From Sphingomonas sp. NFR04 (lineage in GTDB: Bacteria > Pseudomonadota > Alphaproteobacteria > Sphingomonadales > Sphingomonadaceae), in contig NZ_FORV01000006.1 of the NCBI RefSeq assembly GCF_900114095.1, forward strand, positions 62,001 through 126,000: a stretch of DNA of 64,000 nt, given 5' to 3'. Under the pieces are notes generated by a model. It saw nothing but the letters and a program-made list of their open reading frames with translations. It had not been told where the DNA came from and did no database searches. Within the stretch, counting starts at the first letter, position 1. Each line of letters starts with the position of its first letter. Of the stretch, positions 50,882 through 61,783 are shown piece by piece. The translations under genes and the position numbers were made by a program.

Positions 50882-51868
50882 ATGCTTCGCCTAGCCCTTG
50901 CCGCCGCGCTGATGCTTGCGCCTGCCGAAACCCCTGTGCCGCTGCATGCCGGCGGGCGGGTGACCGAAGATGGCCGCTTCGGCTGGCCGGGCGTCTATTT
51001 CGAAGGGCGGTTCAAGGGGACGGCGGTGACGGTCTCAATAGAGGCCGGCATCGACCATCTTGCCATCCTGATCGACGGCGTTGAGCGTGCGGTGCTGAAG
51101 AAGCCCGGCCGCGTCGAACGCCGGTTCGATGGGCTGGCGGACGGCGAGCATGTCATCCGCGTCGAGAAGCTGACCGAGACGCAGTCGGGCTACAGCCGCA
51201 TGCTGGGCATCACGACGAACGGCACGCCGCTGTCGCCGATTTCCCGCGCGCGTCGGGTGGAGTTCATCGGTGACTCGCACAGCGTCGGCTATGGCGACAC
51301 CTCGGACAGCCGCACCTGCACCCCCGATGCGGTGCACGACACGACCAATACGTCGCTCGCCTTCGGGCCGCTGCTCGCGAAGAAATGGGATGCCGACTAC
51401 CGCGTGATCGCCTTTTCCGGGCGCGGGGTGGTGCGCAACTATGCCGGCGGCAATCCCGGCGAGACGATGCCGCTACTCTACTCCCGCTCGATCCCCGGCG
51501 AGCCCGCGCCCGCTGCCGCCGATGACTGGAAGCCGCAGCTGATCGTGATCAACCTCGGCACCAACGATTTCTCGACCCCGGTGCACGGTGGCGAGGCGTG
51601 GAAGGACGAGGCGGCGTTGCGGGCCGACTATCGGTCGACCTATGTCGCGTTCGTCCGCCGGTTGCAGCAGGCCAATCCCGGCGCACGGTTCCTGCTGATG
51701 GGCGCCGCCAATTTCGTCGCCGACGTGCGCGCCGTAGCCGCGGCGACGAACGTCAAGGCAGTGGAAGTGCCGACGCTGGCGCTTACCGCCTGCAACTTCC
51801 ATCCCTCGCTGTCGGACCAGCGGCGCATGGCCGACCTGGTCGAGGAAGCGGTGGGCAAGCCGGACTGA
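50882..51868 (+). CDS. SGNH/GDSL esterase, CE2-like acetyl esterase, exported
   Basis: A 328-aa protein with a short signal peptide (LRLALAAALMLAPA). An N-terminal beta-sandwich (about 25-120; YFEGRFKGTAVTVSI, HVIRVEKLTE) comes before the SGNH hydrolase domain with nucleophile S132 in GDSHSVGYG, GTNDF at 226-230 and the His of CNFHPS near the end. This jelly-roll plus SGNH layout is that of carbohydrate esterase family 2, which removes acetyl groups from polysaccharides or sugars. It follows the diiron-like gene by 31 bases and may be co-transcribed. Confidence 0.85.
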   Translation: MLRLALAAALMLAPAETPVPLHAGGRVTEDGRFGWPGVYFEGRFKGTAVTVSIEAGIDHLAILIDGVERAVLKKPGRVERRFDGLADGEHVIRVEKLTETQSGYSRMLGITTNGTPLSPISRARRVEFIGDSHSVGYGDTSDSRTCTPDAVHDTTNTSLAFGPLLAKKWDADYRVIAFSGRGVVRNYAGGNPGETMPLLYSRSIPGEPAPAAADDWKPQLIVINLGTNDFSTPVHGGEAWKDEAALRADYRSTYVAFVRRLQQANPGARFLLMGAANFVADVRAVAAATNVKAVEVPTLALTACNFHPSLSDQRRMADLVEEAVGKPD

Positions 51869-51879
51869 GCCGAATGCCC

Positions 51880-52104
51880 CTAGCGCTGCGCGTTCTGGCA
51901 GCGCTCGGGATGCTTGCGGCATTCCTTCTCGCGCTTGCGCATTTCCCGGCCGCGGTTGCGATCGGCCTCTTCCTGGCTGGTGGTGGTCCAGTCGACCGCC
52001 TTGGCACCGGCCCTGACCGGCAGCGTCACCACATTGGCGGCAGTCTTCACCACGCATCCCCCCGCGAGCAGCGGCAACATCAGCAGAACGGGGAGGATGC
52101 GCAT
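51880..52104 (-). CDS. Small lipoprotein
   Basis: A 74-aa protein with a lipoprotein signal: MRILPVLLMLPLLAGGC, with LAGGC as lipobox and C17 the lipidated Cys. The mature part is about 57 residues, beginning VVKTAANVVTLPVRAGAKAVDW and ending in a highly charged Arg/Glu/Lys helix with two Cys (KECRKHPERCQ). Function unknown; similar tiny lipoproteins of sphingomonads have no assigned role. Convergent with the SGNH gene and just downstream of the GDPD gene on the same strand (11 bases). Confidence 0.82.
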   Translation of the reverse strand: MRILPVLLMLPLLAGGCVVKTAANVVTLPVRAGAKAVDWTTTSQEEADRNRGREMRKREKECRKHPERCQNAQR

Positions 52105-52115
52105 CGGGGTAAGCC

Positions 52116-53186
52116 TTACTTGCCGTTGGATGTCAGGAACTTATCCCGAGCCGGCACGCCGATGGAAGGGAAATCGGTGAAGAAGCCGTCGATCCCGGCC
52201 TTGAGGAAGGCGGTGATCTCCTCCGCCAGCCGGCCATGCGCGGCCGGATCGGTGCCGACCTGATAGGCGGGCATCAGGAAGAAGTTCTCGGCGCGGAAGG
52301 TCCAGGGGTGGAGCTTCAGGCCTGCCGCATGGGCATCGGCGACCAATGTCGAGGGCGTGCCGTCCTTGGCGATGATCTGGGTCAGCTCGGGGCCGATGCC
52401 GGTGGCGTATTCCGCAACGGCCTTCAGCCCTTCCGGCGTCGCCATCTCCTTGTAGCTGGCATAGGCGTGGTCGGCCGGCCCTTCGCTGCCCGCCATCAGC
52501 TGGATCAGCGGGACCTTGGTCATGGTGTGGAGCCGCTTGAGGTTGTTCACTTCGAACGACTGGATGAATACCGGCGCATCGGCGCGGTCCCAGCCGGCCG
52601 CCTTGAGCTTGGCGACCAGACGCGCCTCCAGCGGCAGCCCGATCGAGGCGAAATAGCTGGGGTGCTTGGTCTCGGGATAGATGCCGATCGTGCGGTGCAG
52701 CCGCGCGGACTCCTTCTTGGCGAGCGCGATGATCTCGTCGAGCGTCGGGATCGTGGCCTGGCCGTCATAGGCGGTGTTGCCGGGGCGGAGCTTGGGCAGC
52801 CGCTCCTTGGCGCGCAGCGTCTTGAGCTCGGCGAGGGTGAAGTCCTCGGTGAACCAGCCGGTGATCGTCTGGCCGTCGATCGTCTTGGTCGTCTTGCGGG
52901 CCGCGAATTCGGGATGCGCTGCGACGTCGGTCGTGTCGGTGATCGCATTCTCGTGCCGGGCGACCAGCTCGCCGTCCTTGGTGGGGACGAGATCGGGCTC
53001 GATGAAATCGGCGCCGACGTCGATCGCGCGCTGATAGGAGAGCAATGTGTGCTCGGGCCGCTCGCCGCTGGCGCCGCGATGGCCGATCACGACGATACGA
53101 GGCATGGGCTTCTGCATGGGATGACCTTGTCCGAAAGCGACGCTCGGCGCCAGCAGCGCCATGGCCAATAACATCAGTCTCGTCAC
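52116..53186 (-). CDS. Periplasmic glycerophosphodiester phosphodiesterase
   Basis: A 356-aa GlpQ-type GDPD with a signal peptide (LMLLAMALLAPSVAFGQ). Catalytic and Ca2+-binding residues are visible: H36-R37 in GHRGASGERPEHT, E43, E63 and D65 in FIEPDLVPTKDGELV, and H78. IPTLDEIIALAK and GIYPETKHPSYF are typical. It hydrolyses glycerophosphodiesters to glycerol-3-phosphate and an alcohol. The GTG start at 53186 follows GAAGGAGAG, a strong site. The lipoprotein gene lies 11 bases downstream, so they are likely co-transcribed. Confidence 0.92.
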   Translation of the reverse strand: MTRLMLLAMALLAPSVAFGQGHPMQKPMPRIVVIGHRGASGERPEHTLLSYQRAIDVGADFIEPDLVPTKDGELVARHENAITDTTDVAAHPEFAARKTTKTIDGQTITGWFTEDFTLAELKTLRAKERLPKLRPGNTAYDGQATIPTLDEIIALAKKESARLHRTIGIYPETKHPSYFASIGLPLEARLVAKLKAAGWDRADAPVFIQSFEVNNLKRLHTMTKVPLIQLMAGSEGPADHAYASYKEMATPEGLKAVAEYATGIGPELTQIIAKDGTPSTLVADAHAAGLKLHPWTFRAENFFLMPAYQVGTDPAAHGRLAEEITAFLKAGIDGFFTDFPSIGVPARDKFLTSNGK

Positions 53187-53240
53187 GAAACTCTCCTTCG
53201 GCTAGGCGGGTAGAAAGCGGATGTGACGGGAGCGCGACAA

Positions 53241-54152
53241 GTGGCGGACAATGACGGCGTGCTGGCAGCGGCCGAGGCCTGGCGCGGCGCGAAGATGGCG
53301 CTGGCGACGGTGGTGACCACCTGGGGCTCGGCCCCGCGCCCGCGCGGCAGCCATTTGCTGGTGCACGAGGACGGCCGCTTCGAAGGATCGGTCTCCGGCG
53401 GCTGCGTCGAGACCGACATCCTGCAGACCGCCGCCGAGGTGATCGCCGGCGCGCCCGCTGTGGTGAAGGACTATGGCGTCGCCGATGCGGCGGCGTGGGA
53501 AGTGGGACTGCCCTGTGGCGGGCAGATCGCGGTGCTGGTCCAGCCAGTCGCCGCCAACGGGTTCCCGCCCGAGCTGTTCGATGCGATCCGCGAGGCCCGT
53601 GCGGAGGGTCGTCCGATCGAAGTCGGCACCGATCTCACCACCCGGCAGAGCGCGATCGGCGGCTCGGGCTTCGTCAACCGCTACGATCCCCCCCGGCGGC
53701 TGCTGATCGTCGGGGCGGTGCAGATCGCGCAGGCGCTGGCGGGACTGGCGCGCGAGCTGGGCATCGCGACCACGGTGATCGATCCGCGCGGACGCTTCCT
53801 CACCGAGGAGCGCTTCCCCGGCGTGACGCTCGACGACCGCTGGCCCGACGAGGCGGTCACGGCGCTCAAGCCTGATCCGGCGACGGCGGTGGTGACGCTG
53901 AGCCACGATCCCAAGATCGACGATGCCGCGCTGATCGCTGCGCTGGCGCACCCCACCGGCTATGTCGCGGCGCTGGGTTCGCGGCGCAGCCAGGCGGCGC
54001 GGCTGGAACGACTTGGCGCCGCGGGCGTCTCTGCGCAGGATCTCGCGCGGATCGAAGGACCGGCGGGGCTTTCGATCGGGGCGATCGGTCCGTCCGAGAT
54101 CGCCCTGTCCATCGCTGCCGCCATGGTGAAGACCTTCCATGCTGACTCCTGA
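53241..54152 (+). CDS. XdhC family molybdoenzyme maturation protein
   Basis: A 303-aa XdhC/CoxI-family protein. The N-terminal domain has ATVVTTWGSAPRPRGSHLLVHEDGRFEGSVSGGCVE, the family signature with the conserved Cys, and ends with LPCGGQIAVLVQP. The C-terminal Rossmann domain has RLLIVGAVQIAQALAGLA and YVAALGSRRSQAARLERL. XdhC helps insert sulfurated molybdenum cofactor into xanthine-dehydrogenase-type enzymes. The GTG at 53241 has GGGAG 8 bases upstream; an earlier GTG at 53223 would add six residues. Overlap of 14 bp with the next gene. Confidence 0.88.
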   Translation: MADNDGVLAAAEAWRGAKMALATVVTTWGSAPRPRGSHLLVHEDGRFEGSVSGGCVETDILQTAAEVIAGAPAVVKDYGVADAAAWEVGLPCGGQIAVLVQPVAANGFPPELFDAIREARAEGRPIEVGTDLTTRQSAIGGSGFVNRYDPPRRLLIVGAVQIAQALAGLARELGIATTVIDPRGRFLTEERFPGVTLDDRWPDEAVTALKPDPATAVVTLSHDPKIDDAALIAALAHPTGYVAALGSRRSQAARLERLGAAGVSAQDLARIEGPAGLSIGAIGPSEIALSIAAAMVKTFHADS

Positions 54153-54753
54153 AAAGACCGCGCTCGTCCTGCTCGCCGCGGGCAAGTCCGAGCGTTTTGC
54201 CGACGGCGACAAGCTGACCGAGGAATATCTCGGTCATCCGCTGGCGTTCCACGTGGTGACCGCGCTGGAGAAGATCCCGTTCCTCGCCCGCGTCGCCGTG
54301 GTGTCGGACACGACGCTCGATTTCACGTCGCGCGGGTTCCAGGTGGTGGAGAACCCCGATCCGTCGCAGGGCCAGGCGCGTTCGGTGCGTTACGGCGTCC
54401 AGGCGGCGGAGCAGGCCGGAGCAGAAGCGGTGTTGATCGCACTGGCAGACATGCCGCGCGTCACCGTTGCGCATTGCTACCGGCTGTTCGACCGATCGGA
54501 CAATGGCGCGACCCTGGTCGCCTCCAGCGACGGCGTCCAGCCGATGCCCCCGGCGCTGATCGGCCGCGACCATTTCGCCGAGCTGTGGAGCCTGGAGGGC
54601 GACGCCGGCGCGCGGACGCTGATCTTGCGCGGCCACCATGTCATCACGCGGCCCGAGGAACTGGTCGACATCGATACCCGGCAGGACCTGGAAGACCTGC
54701 GCGGGCGCGAAGCGGCCGCGGCTATTCGTGCCGCAAGGCGTCGATCGGATTGA
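54139..54753 (+). CDS. MobA-like molybdenum cofactor nucleotidyltransferase (MocA type)
   Basis: A 204-aa NTP transferase. The nucleotide-binding N-terminus LVLLAAGKSERFADGDKL matches the MobA/MocA pattern, with ALADMPRVT as the metal-binding DMP motif and QPMPPALIGRDHFAEL as the substrate region. Such proteins next to XdhC usually add CMP to molybdopterin to make MCD for the xanthine-dehydrogenase family. It overlaps xdhC by 14 bp and its 3' end overlaps the convergent ABC permease gene by 32 bp. The molybdoenzyme itself is not in the window. Confidence 0.86.
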   Translation: MLTPEKTALVLLAAGKSERFADGDKLTEEYLGHPLAFHVVTALEKIPFLARVAVVSDTTLDFTSRGFQVVENPDPSQGQARSVRYGVQAAEQAGAEAVLIALADMPRVTVAHCYRLFDRSDNGATLVASSDGVQPMPPALIGRDHFAELWSLEGDAGARTLILRGHHVITRPEELVDIDTRQDLEDLRGREAAAAIRAARRRSD

Positions 54754-55924
54754 GCGCCGCGGCGCGCCGCGCCGGGAAGAAGCCGAACACGATGCCGATC
54801 AGCGCAGAGATCGCAAAGCTGACCAGGTTGATCGACAGGTCGAACTGGAAGGGCAGCTGGGCCAGCGCCGCCAGGCCCCAGGAGGCGAAGAAGGCGAGGC
54901 CGACGCCGACCAGCCCGCCCAGGCACGACAGCGCCACCGCCTCGACGAGGAACTGCAGCAGCACTTCCTTGCCGAGCGCCCCGATCGCGAGGCGGATACC
55001 GATCTCGCGGGTCCGCTCGGTGACGGACACCAGCATGATGTTCATGATGCCGATGCCGCCCACCAGCAGGCTCACCGCCGCGATGGCTGCGACGAACAGG
55101 GTGAGCTGCTGCGTCTGGTTGCGTACCGTAGCGGCGAATTCCGCGGTGTCGAAGATGTCGAAATTGTCGGGCTGACCAGCGCTCAAGTGGCGGCGTTCGC
55201 GTAGCAGACCCGTCAGCGACTGCTTGACGGCCGACGGCTCATAGCCGTCTGCAACCGCGACCAGGATCGCCAGCACGTTCTGGTTGCCGACGAAACGGCG
55301 CTGCACGGTCTTGAGCGGCAGCAATACGGTGGAGTTGGGATCGCTGAACCCGGCATTGTCGCGCTTCTTGAGGACGCCGATCACTTCGCAGCTCACCGTG
55401 CCGAGGCGGAAGCGCTCACCGACCGGATCCTCGTCGGCAAACAGGTTGGCGCGGATCGTGTCGCCGATCACGCAGACGGATTTCCCCGCGCTCTGCTCGG
55501 CATCGGTGAAGCGACGGCCGCCGGCGAATTCGAGTTTCTGTGCATCGAAATAGTCGTTGGTGGTGCCGGTGACGGAGGCGGTCCAGTTCTGCGCATTGCG
55601 CACGGCCAGCGCCGAGGAGGAGGCCTGCGGGGCGACCGCCCGGACGCCGCTCACCTGCTGGCGAATCGCCAATATGTCGGCATTCTCGAAGCTGGGCGGC
55701 GGGGTACTGCCACCCCGTCCGCGCCCCCCGCCCGGAAAAACGGCGAGCGTATTGTTGCCGAGCGAGCTGATCGATGCCTGCACCGAGGCGGAGACGCCGT
55801 TGCCCAGCGTCACCATGGTGATCACCGCGGCGACGCCGATGATGATGCCCAGGGTCGTCAGGAACGAGCGCAGGATGTGGCGGCGGATTTCGCGCAGCGA
55901 GAGGAGGAGGGTGGTGAACAGCAT
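54722..55924 (-). CDS. MacB-type ABC transporter permease
   Basis: A 400-aa permease with one N-terminal membrane helix (about 17-40; RSFLTTLGIIIGVAAVITM), a large periplasmic domain (about 45-270) and three C-terminal helices (about 275-390), with the conserved GGIGIMNIMLVSVTERTREIGIRLAIGA block. This is the MacB/FtsX fold. The ATPase is a separate protein encoded just upstream on the same strand, unlike E. coli MacB where they are fused. It works with the MacA-like adaptor and the outer-membrane factor that follow upstream in the same operon. Confidence 0.92.
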   Translation of the reverse strand: MLFTTLLLSLREIRRHILRSFLTTLGIIIGVAAVITMVTLGNGVSASVQASISSLGNNTLAVFPGGGRGRGGSTPPPSFENADILAIRQQVSGVRAVAPQASSSALAVRNAQNWTASVTGTTNDYFDAQKLEFAGGRRFTDAEQSAGKSVCVIGDTIRANLFADEDPVGERFRLGTVSCEVIGVLKKRDNAGFSDPNSTVLLPLKTVQRRFVGNQNVLAILVAVADGYEPSAVKQSLTGLLRERRHLSAGQPDNFDIFDTAEFAATVRNQTQQLTLFVAAIAAVSLLVGGIGIMNIMLVSVTERTREIGIRLAIGALGKEVLLQFLVEAVALSCLGGLVGVGLAFFASWGLAALAQLPFQFDLSINLVSFAISALIGIVFGFFPARRAAALNPIDALRHE

Positions 55925-55928
55925 CGCT

Positions 55929-56633
55929 TCAGACCCCCATGCCGGCGGGGGTTTCGGTGCGTTCCACCAGCCCGTCCTTGAAGTGCACGATCGTCCGCGC
56001 GAAGCTCGCCATCTCGGGCTCGTGGGTGACCATCAGCACGGTGATGCCGAGCTCGGCGTTGAGACGCTGGAGCAGCTTCATGATCTCCACCGAGCGCTCG
56101 CTGTCGAGATTGCCGGTCGGTTCGTCGGCGAGCAGCACATCGGGCTGCGTTACGATCGCGCGGGCGATGGCGACGCGCTGCTGCTGGCCGCCCGAAAGCT
56201 CCGAGGGCGTATGATCCGCCCAGCGATCGAGCCCCACCTGCTCCAGCGCCGCCATTGCCGCCTCGCGCCGCGCCTTGCGGTGCTCGCCGCGATAGAGCAG
56301 CGGCAGCTCGACATTCTCCAGCGCCGTCGTCCGCGCGAGCAGGTTGAAGCCCTGGAAGACGAAGCCGAGATAGCGGCGGCGCAGATAGGCGCGCTGGTCG
56401 CGATCGAGCTTTTCGACGGGCACGCCGCGGAACCGATAGCTGCCGCCAGTCGGTACATCGAGGCAGCCGAGGATGTTCATCGTCGTCGACTTGCCCGATC
56501 CCGAGGCCCCCATCACCGCCAGGAACGCGCCGGCATCGATCGCGAGATCGACGCCCTTGAGCGCCTGGAACGCGGTCGGCCCCTCGCCGAACGTCTTGGT
56601 GATGCCCTGGAGCTGGATCAGCGGCTCGGCCAT
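55929..56633 (-). CDS. MacB-type ABC transporter ATPase
   Basis: A 234-aa ABC ATPase of the LolD/MacB branch. Walker A is GASGSGKST, the Q-loop is VFQGFNLL, the signature is LSGGQQQR, Walker B is LLADEPTGNLD and the switch His is in VTHEP. The ATG at 56633 is one base from the macA-like stop, so the two are coupled, and the permease follows after 4 bases. It powers the pump formed with the MacA-like and NodT-like proteins. Confidence 0.94.
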   Translation of the reverse strand: MAEPLIQLQGITKTFGEGPTAFQALKGVDLAIDAGAFLAVMGASGSGKSTTMNILGCLDVPTGGSYRFRGVPVEKLDRDQRAYLRRRYLGFVFQGFNLLARTTALENVELPLLYRGEHRKARREAAMAALEQVGLDRWADHTPSELSGGQQQRVAIARAIVTQPDVLLADEPTGNLDSERSVEIMKLLQRLNAELGITVLMVTHEPEMASFARTIVHFKDGLVERTETPAGMGV

Positions 56634-56634
56634 G

Positions 56635-57963
56635 TCAGTTCTGGTCGTCCTTGGCGGGTTTCGCCGCACCATTGGCCTGGACGCCGACGATCACCTTCAT
56701 GCCCGGCTTGAGCTGGGCGCTGGTCACCGCGGTACGGCTGCCGTCGCTGGGGCCGGTGACGACCTCCACCTTCTGCGGCTTGCCGTCGCTGCCGACGACA
56801 TAGACCGTCTGCTTGCTGCCGCGGCCGATCGCCTTTTGCTGCTCCTCGCGGCGCGGGCCGAACTGGATTCCGCCGCCGCCATTCTTGGCGCCGGCATCCT
56901 GTGGGGTGAAGCGCAGCGCGCCATTGGGGATCAGCAGTGCGTTGTCCAGCTTCTCGACGCCGATCGTCGCGGTCGCGGTCATGCCCGGGCGCAGCGTCAG
57001 ATCCGGATTCGCAACGGATAGAATCGCGGCATAGGAAACGACCTGGTTGGCGGTGGTGGTGGTGCTGGTCGTGGCGCTCGTCGTCGCGGTCGAGGCGGTG
57101 AGGTTCGAGCCAAGGTCGACGCGGGTGATCTGCGCCGGGAAGGTGCGGCCGGGGAAGGCATCCACGGTGAAGCTCGCCGGCAGGCCGACCTTGACCGAGC
57201 CGACATCGGCCTCGTCGATCGCGACCTCCAGCTTCATGTGGGTCAGGTCCTGCGCGATCACGAACAGGTTCGGCGTGCTGAACTGCGCGGCGACGGTCTG
57301 GCCGGCATCGACCTGGCGGGCGAGCACCACGCCGTTCACCGGCGAGCGGATGATCGACTTGAAGCGCTGCGTCTGGTTCGAGGAGAGCGAGGCTTGGGCG
57401 GAGACGACGTTGGCCTGCGCGGAGCGCAGGTTGGCGCGGGCGCGGGCGACGGCGGCGCGGGCGGTGTCGAGCTCGGTCTTGGCGGGCACCTTGCCGCCCG
57501 AAAGCCGGCTGACCTCTTCCATGCGGCGCAGCTGCGCGGTCGCCTCGTCGAGGGTCGCCTGGGTTTGCGCCACCGCCGCCTGGTTTGCCGAGAGGGTCGC
57601 GCGGCTCTGCGTGATCGTGTCGTCGAGCCGCGAGGGATCGATGATCGCGATCGGCTGCCCCTCGGTCACGCGGTCGTTGACGTCGACCAGCACCTTGAGG
57701 ACGAGGCCGGAGATTTCCGAGCCCACCGTCACCTGCCGGATCGGTGCCAGCCGGCCGGTGGCGGAGACGGTGACCGACAGCGCGCCCTTCTCGGCGGGTG
57801 CGGTGATATAGCTGGGCGGCGGCTTGGGCGCGAAGCAGCGCGAGACCAGCAGCCCCAGCACCACCACGACCAGCGCGATGATGATCCAGCGCAGGTTGCG
57901 CCGCCACCAGGGACGCCGCTTGGTGCCCAGAAAGGTGTCGAGGTCCTGCGGTTCACTGGCCAT
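56635..57963 (-). CDS. MacA-like periplasmic adaptor (HlyD/RND family)
   Basis: A 442-aa membrane fusion protein. One N-terminal membrane helix (about 25-43, WIIIALVVVVLGLLV) precedes a lipoyl/barrel-sandwich domain, a long coiled-coil hairpin (about 105-210) and beta-barrel domains. VTVSATGRLAPIRQVTVGSEISG and GVVLARQVDAGQTVAAQF are family blocks. A Ser/Thr/Ala-rich insertion occurs at about 290-310 and a Gly-rich loop near 370-380. It links the MacB-type ABC pump to the outer-membrane factor. Its 5' end overlaps the 3' end of the outer-membrane factor gene by 11 bases. Confidence 0.92.
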   Translation of the reverse strand: MASEPQDLDTFLGTKRRPWWRRNLRWIIIALVVVVLGLLVSRCFAPKPPPSYITAPAEKGALSVTVSATGRLAPIRQVTVGSEISGLVLKVLVDVNDRVTEGQPIAIIDPSRLDDTITQSRATLSANQAAVAQTQATLDEATAQLRRMEEVSRLSGGKVPAKTELDTARAAVARARANLRSAQANVVSAQASLSSNQTQRFKSIIRSPVNGVVLARQVDAGQTVAAQFSTPNLFVIAQDLTHMKLEVAIDEADVGSVKVGLPASFTVDAFPGRTFPAQITRVDLGSNLTASTATTSATTSTTTTANQVVSYAAILSVANPDLTLRPGMTATATIGVEKLDNALLIPNGALRFTPQDAGAKNGGGGIQFGPRREEQQKAIGRGSKQTVYVVGSDGKPQKVEVVTGPSDGSRTAVTSAQLKPGMKVIVGVQANGAAKPAKDDQN

Positions 57964-59434
57964 CGGTGGCGCTGCCTGTTCTTGGAGGGAGGGGCGAGAT
58001 CGGCGCGGCTTCGTCCCAGCCGCCGCCGAGAGCGACATAGAGCTGGACCAGCGCGGTCGCCTGTTCGGATTCGGCTTGAGACAGGCCGTTCTTGGCCGAA
58101 AGCAGTGCGCTTTCGGACTGGTTGAGCGTGGTGAAGTCGGTGAGGCCCGAGCGATACTGGAAGCGGGCGAGCAGCGCCTGGTTGGTTGCGGCTTCCAGCG
58201 CGGTGCGGAACGCCGCCTCGCGCTCGCGCGCGGCCTGGAGGGCGACGATCGCATTCTCGATCTCCTCCATCGCCTGCAGCACGCTGGCCTTGTAGCTAAT
58301 GAAGGCGCCGTCCGCCCCGGCCCGCGCCGAGCGGAGCTGGCTGCGCAGCCGGCCCGCATCGAAGATGGTCTGCGCGACATTGGCGAAGGCGCGGCCGGTG
58401 ATGATGTCGAGCAGCGACCGCACCGAACCGCTGCCGGCGCTGACGCTGCCGCCGAGCGCGAGGCTGGGATAGAGCTGGGCGCGCGACACGCCGATCTGCG
58501 CGGTGGCGGCGGCGAGGTTGCGCTCGGCCGCGCGCACGTCGGGCCGCTGGCGCAGCGCATCGGCGGGGATGCCGGCGGCGACGCTGGCAGGACCGCGCGG
58601 GATTGGCTTGGACGTCTCCATCGCTGCTCGCAGCGCGCCGGGCGCCCGGCCGGTCAGCACGCCCAGCCGGGCGACATTGGCGGCATAGCTGCTTTGGAGC
58701 TGCGGGATCGAGGCGGCGGTCTGGGCGCGCTGGGCACGCGCCTGCTCGGCGTCCAGCGAGGAGACGAGCCCCGCCTGCACTCGCCACTGCGCGATCTGGA
58801 GGTTCTCGTCCTGGATGGCGAGGCTCTCGCGGGCATTGGCCAGCTGCGCCTGGGACAGCCGCGCCAGCACATAGTTGCGCGCGGTTTCGGATTCCACCGA
58901 GAGCAGCACCGCGGCACGGTTGAACCCAGCGGCCTCATAGGTCGCCTGGGCGCTGCGGACGCCGCTGCGCACCCCGCCGAACAGATCGGCCTGGTAGCTC
59001 GCGTCCAGACCCAGCGAGAAGTTGCTGCTCCCGCCTTGCGAGAAGGAGGCGATGGTGCCGTCGGGCAGCTGCGTGGTGACGCTGCCGCCGCGCAGCGGCT
59101 CGTTGCGCGAATAGCCGGCCGATCCGCTCACCGTCGGCAGCAGGGCCGAGCGCGACTGGACCAGCGACTCGCGCGCCTGGCGCAGCCGGATCACCGCCTG
59201 GGCAATGTCGAGATTGGCGGTCTGCGCCTGGCCGATCAACTGGCCGAGCATGGGATCGTCGAACCTGTCCCACCAGCGCACCAGATCCTCGCGGGCTTGC
59301 ACCTGCGGGTCGACCGAAAAGCGATCGGGCAGATCGATCGGGGCAGAGGCCTGCTGCGGATGGCTGGAACCGGTGGAGCAGGCTGCAAGCGGCAGCGCCG
59401 CACAGAGCAACAGAGCAAGCGCAGGTCGTGCCAT
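57953..59434 (-). CDS. NodT-family outer-membrane efflux lipoprotein (TolC-like)
   Basis: A 493-aa outer-membrane factor. The signal has a lipobox (LCAALPLAAC), so the mature protein starts with lipidated Cys. It has the two-repeat TolC fold: WWDRFDDPMLGQLIGQAQTANLDIAQAVIRLRQARE and the later GIPADALRQRPDVRAAERNLAAATAQIGVSRAQLYPSL are hallmark NodT blocks. It completes a tripartite MacAB-like pump with the three downstream genes. The gene is divergent from acsA, with a long dyad in the 135-bp spacer. Confidence 0.93.
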   Translation of the reverse strand: MARPALALLLCAALPLAACSTGSSHPQQASAPIDLPDRFSVDPQVQAREDLVRWWDRFDDPMLGQLIGQAQTANLDIAQAVIRLRQARESLVQSRSALLPTVSGSAGYSRNEPLRGGSVTTQLPDGTIASFSQGGSSNFSLGLDASYQADLFGGVRSGVRSAQATYEAAGFNRAAVLLSVESETARNYVLARLSQAQLANARESLAIQDENLQIAQWRVQAGLVSSLDAEQARAQRAQTAASIPQLQSSYAANVARLGVLTGRAPGALRAAMETSKPIPRGPASVAAGIPADALRQRPDVRAAERNLAAATAQIGVSRAQLYPSLALGGSVSAGSGSVRSLLDIITGRAFANVAQTIFDAGRLRSQLRSARAGADGAFISYKASVLQAMEEIENAIVALQAAREREAAFRTALEAATNQALLARFQYRSGLTDFTTLNQSESALLSAKNGLSQAESEQATALVQLYVALGGGWDEAAPISPLPPRTGSATDGQ

Positions 59435-59481
59435 AGCGTTTTATATGGCTGATACGGTTTCCCGGTTCCACCGAAATTTGT

Positions 59482-59505
59482 TTGCACATTGTAACGATGT
59501 TGCAA
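59482..59505. promoter_or_regulatory. Long imperfect dyad between the efflux operon and acsA
   Basis: A 24-base region reads TTGCA, then ACAT-GT-x-AC-ATGT (with single mismatches), then TTGCAA, giving an inverted repeat of about 11-12 bases per side with one base offset. It lies 48 bases from the efflux operon ATG and 65 from the acsA ATG. This size and symmetry fit a TetR-like or similar dimeric regulator. Confidence 0.5.
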
Positions 59506-59569
59506 CCACGGGTGCCTTGCCTACCCACCCCTTGCGCTCCTAGATGCCCGCCGACCAGGAGGGGTCTCG

Positions 59570-61507
<1,938 letters not shown>

Positions 61508-61511
61508 ACAA

Positions 61512-61688
61512 CCCTCTCCCCACCGGGGAGAGGGAGGGGCCCGCCGCCGAAGGCGGTGGGAGGGAGAGGGGCATTGCGAGGCGCTGCCTCGCGCGGCTGC
61601 GTTGCAGCCGCTCACCCTCTCCAAGCTACGCTAGGCGGCAAGCCGCCAAGCTCCGCTATCCTCTCCCTCAAGGGAGAGGAGCAACGCA
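61512..61688. repeat. Cluster of palindromic repeats downstream of acsA
   Basis: The region has several hairpins: CCTCTCCCCACCGGGGAGAGG at 61513-61533, GGCGGCAAGCCGCC near 61634-61647 and CTCTCCCTCAAGGGAGAG at 61671-61688, plus CCGCCGCCGAAGGCGGTGGG. The C-rich and G-rich arms resemble the ends of the element at 31577-31759. No coding sequence is present here. It probably ends acsA transcripts. Confidence 0.65.
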
Positions 61689-61783
61689 TGTGGACAGTAT
61701 CACTTGTAACAAAATACCATTGCGGCGTCCCGCACCCCCCGTTACACTTGGCTAACACACACGTGGTGGGGAAGCCTAACATC

